The notes beneath the pieces were generated by a model, which was not told where the DNA came from, searched no databases, and saw only the letters and a program-made list of their open reading frames with translations. A DNA stretch of 21,001 nucleotides from a virus. This document shows positions 20,759-21,001 of this stretch, piece after piece. The stretch covers positions 1 through 21,001 of IMG/VR virus record IMGVR_UViG_3300008120_000395. The stretch is one strand, 5' to 3'. Each line of letters starts with the position of its first letter. Positions within the stretch are counted from its first letter, which is position 1. The position numbers were made by a program, and so were the translations under genes.

Positions 20759-21001
20759 TTACTCCTTAAACTGCAGTCCAGGATATAATGGAAAGGTCGC
20801 TGTTTTTAGATCAGCCGGATGTTTGGGTCCGTTAACGCCGCCTGCTATATCTTTAATAAGATAATCTACTGACGTAACCACAGGATCAGGACTATTAGAT
20901 AAGTTGTTTTGGCAATCAGGGCAATCACAATCTGAACTGCACCCACAGTCACTCGTTATTTCATTATTCGCCCCGTCTAGATTATCAATTAAATCTAGTA
21001 T
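20759..21001 (-). CDS. Cysteine-rich late protein (5' end outside window)
   Basis: 80 C-terminal residues of a gene entering from beyond 21001, ending in TAA at 20759 just before the ubiquitin-fold gene, with that gene's AAGGAG inside its tail. Near the visible start is a dense cysteine cluster (CGCSSDCDCPDC: five Cys in 12 residues), suggesting a metal-binding knuckle. The rest (PVVTSVDYLIKDIAGGVNGPKHPADLKTATFPLYPG) is not recognised. It is probably part of the structural module, as judged by its neighbours only. Confidence 0.6.
   Translation of the reverse strand: MLDLIDNLDGANNEITSDCGCSSDCDCPDCQNNLSNSPDPVVTSVDYLIKDIAGGVNGPKHPADLKTATFPLYPGLQFKE

Noticed and set aside
1-21001. tRNA genes, CRISPR arrays, insertion sequences, attachment sites
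   Set aside because: No cloverleaf-like GC-rich segments, regularly spaced repeats, transposase/integrase genes or terminal inverted repeats were noticed. A tRNAscan-SE run would be decisive for tRNAs.

Overview
This window is a piece of an AT-rich, T4-like myovirus genome. Diagnostic genes are a gp41-type helicase, gp61-type primase, UvsW, UvsX, UvsY, a gp62-type clamp-loader subunit, a gp32-type ssDNA-binding protein and a gp17-type large terminase. Late-promoter boxes of the T4 TATAAATA type are also present. The low GC, the very compact gene packing (ATGA and TAATG junctions) and the mix of T4 core genes with small unknowns resemble marine T4-like phages of streamlined bacteria such as SAR11 or OM43. 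That host guess is inference. No tRNA, rRNA, CRISPR array, integrase, insertion sequence or attachment site was seen. Every gene but one is on the minus strand.

Layout, from low to high coordinates. 1-1590: helicase (cut by the window edge) and primase, read primase first. 1639-2385: a baseplate/fibre-like protein. 2486-2863: the only plus-strand gene, unknown. 2843-6862: a tight minus-strand operon that starts with an unknown 166-residue protein and the gp62-like subunit, continues through a zinc-finger protein and several tiny unknowns, and ends with a DexA-like exonuclease overlapping a miniature relative of bacterial DNA polymerase III alpha. 6875-9372: UvsW and an upstream partner protein with a HARP-like segment. 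9418-10894: a UUCG terminator, an AAA+ ATPase and a small unknown, each with its own near-consensus promoter. 10891-14113: the recombination operon (small unknown, HNH protein, UvsX, acidic protein, UvsY, unknown). 14165-15157: the ssDNA-binding protein with a strong promoter. 15287-21001: late virion genes (large unknown, terminase, a 556-residue structural protein, a ubiquitin-fold protein and a cysteine-rich partial gene).

How the genes fit together. The helicase, primase, clamp-loader subunit, SSB, exonuclease and UvsX/Y/W form the replication and recombination-dependent replication machinery. The terminase and its neighbours package and build the virion. The most notable items are: a 194-residue DnaE-like protein that keeps the three catalytic aspartate positions and overlaps a proofreading-type exonuclease gene; a ubiquitin-like domain in a late gene; three promoters whose -10 box ends exactly 6 bases before the ATG, with a late promoter placed the same way before the terminase, predicting leaderless mRNAs; and a possible RNA switch between the SSB gene and the next gene.

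There is no stretch longer than about 300 bases without a gene. The longest non-coding gaps are 15158-15286 and 2386-2485, both described below.
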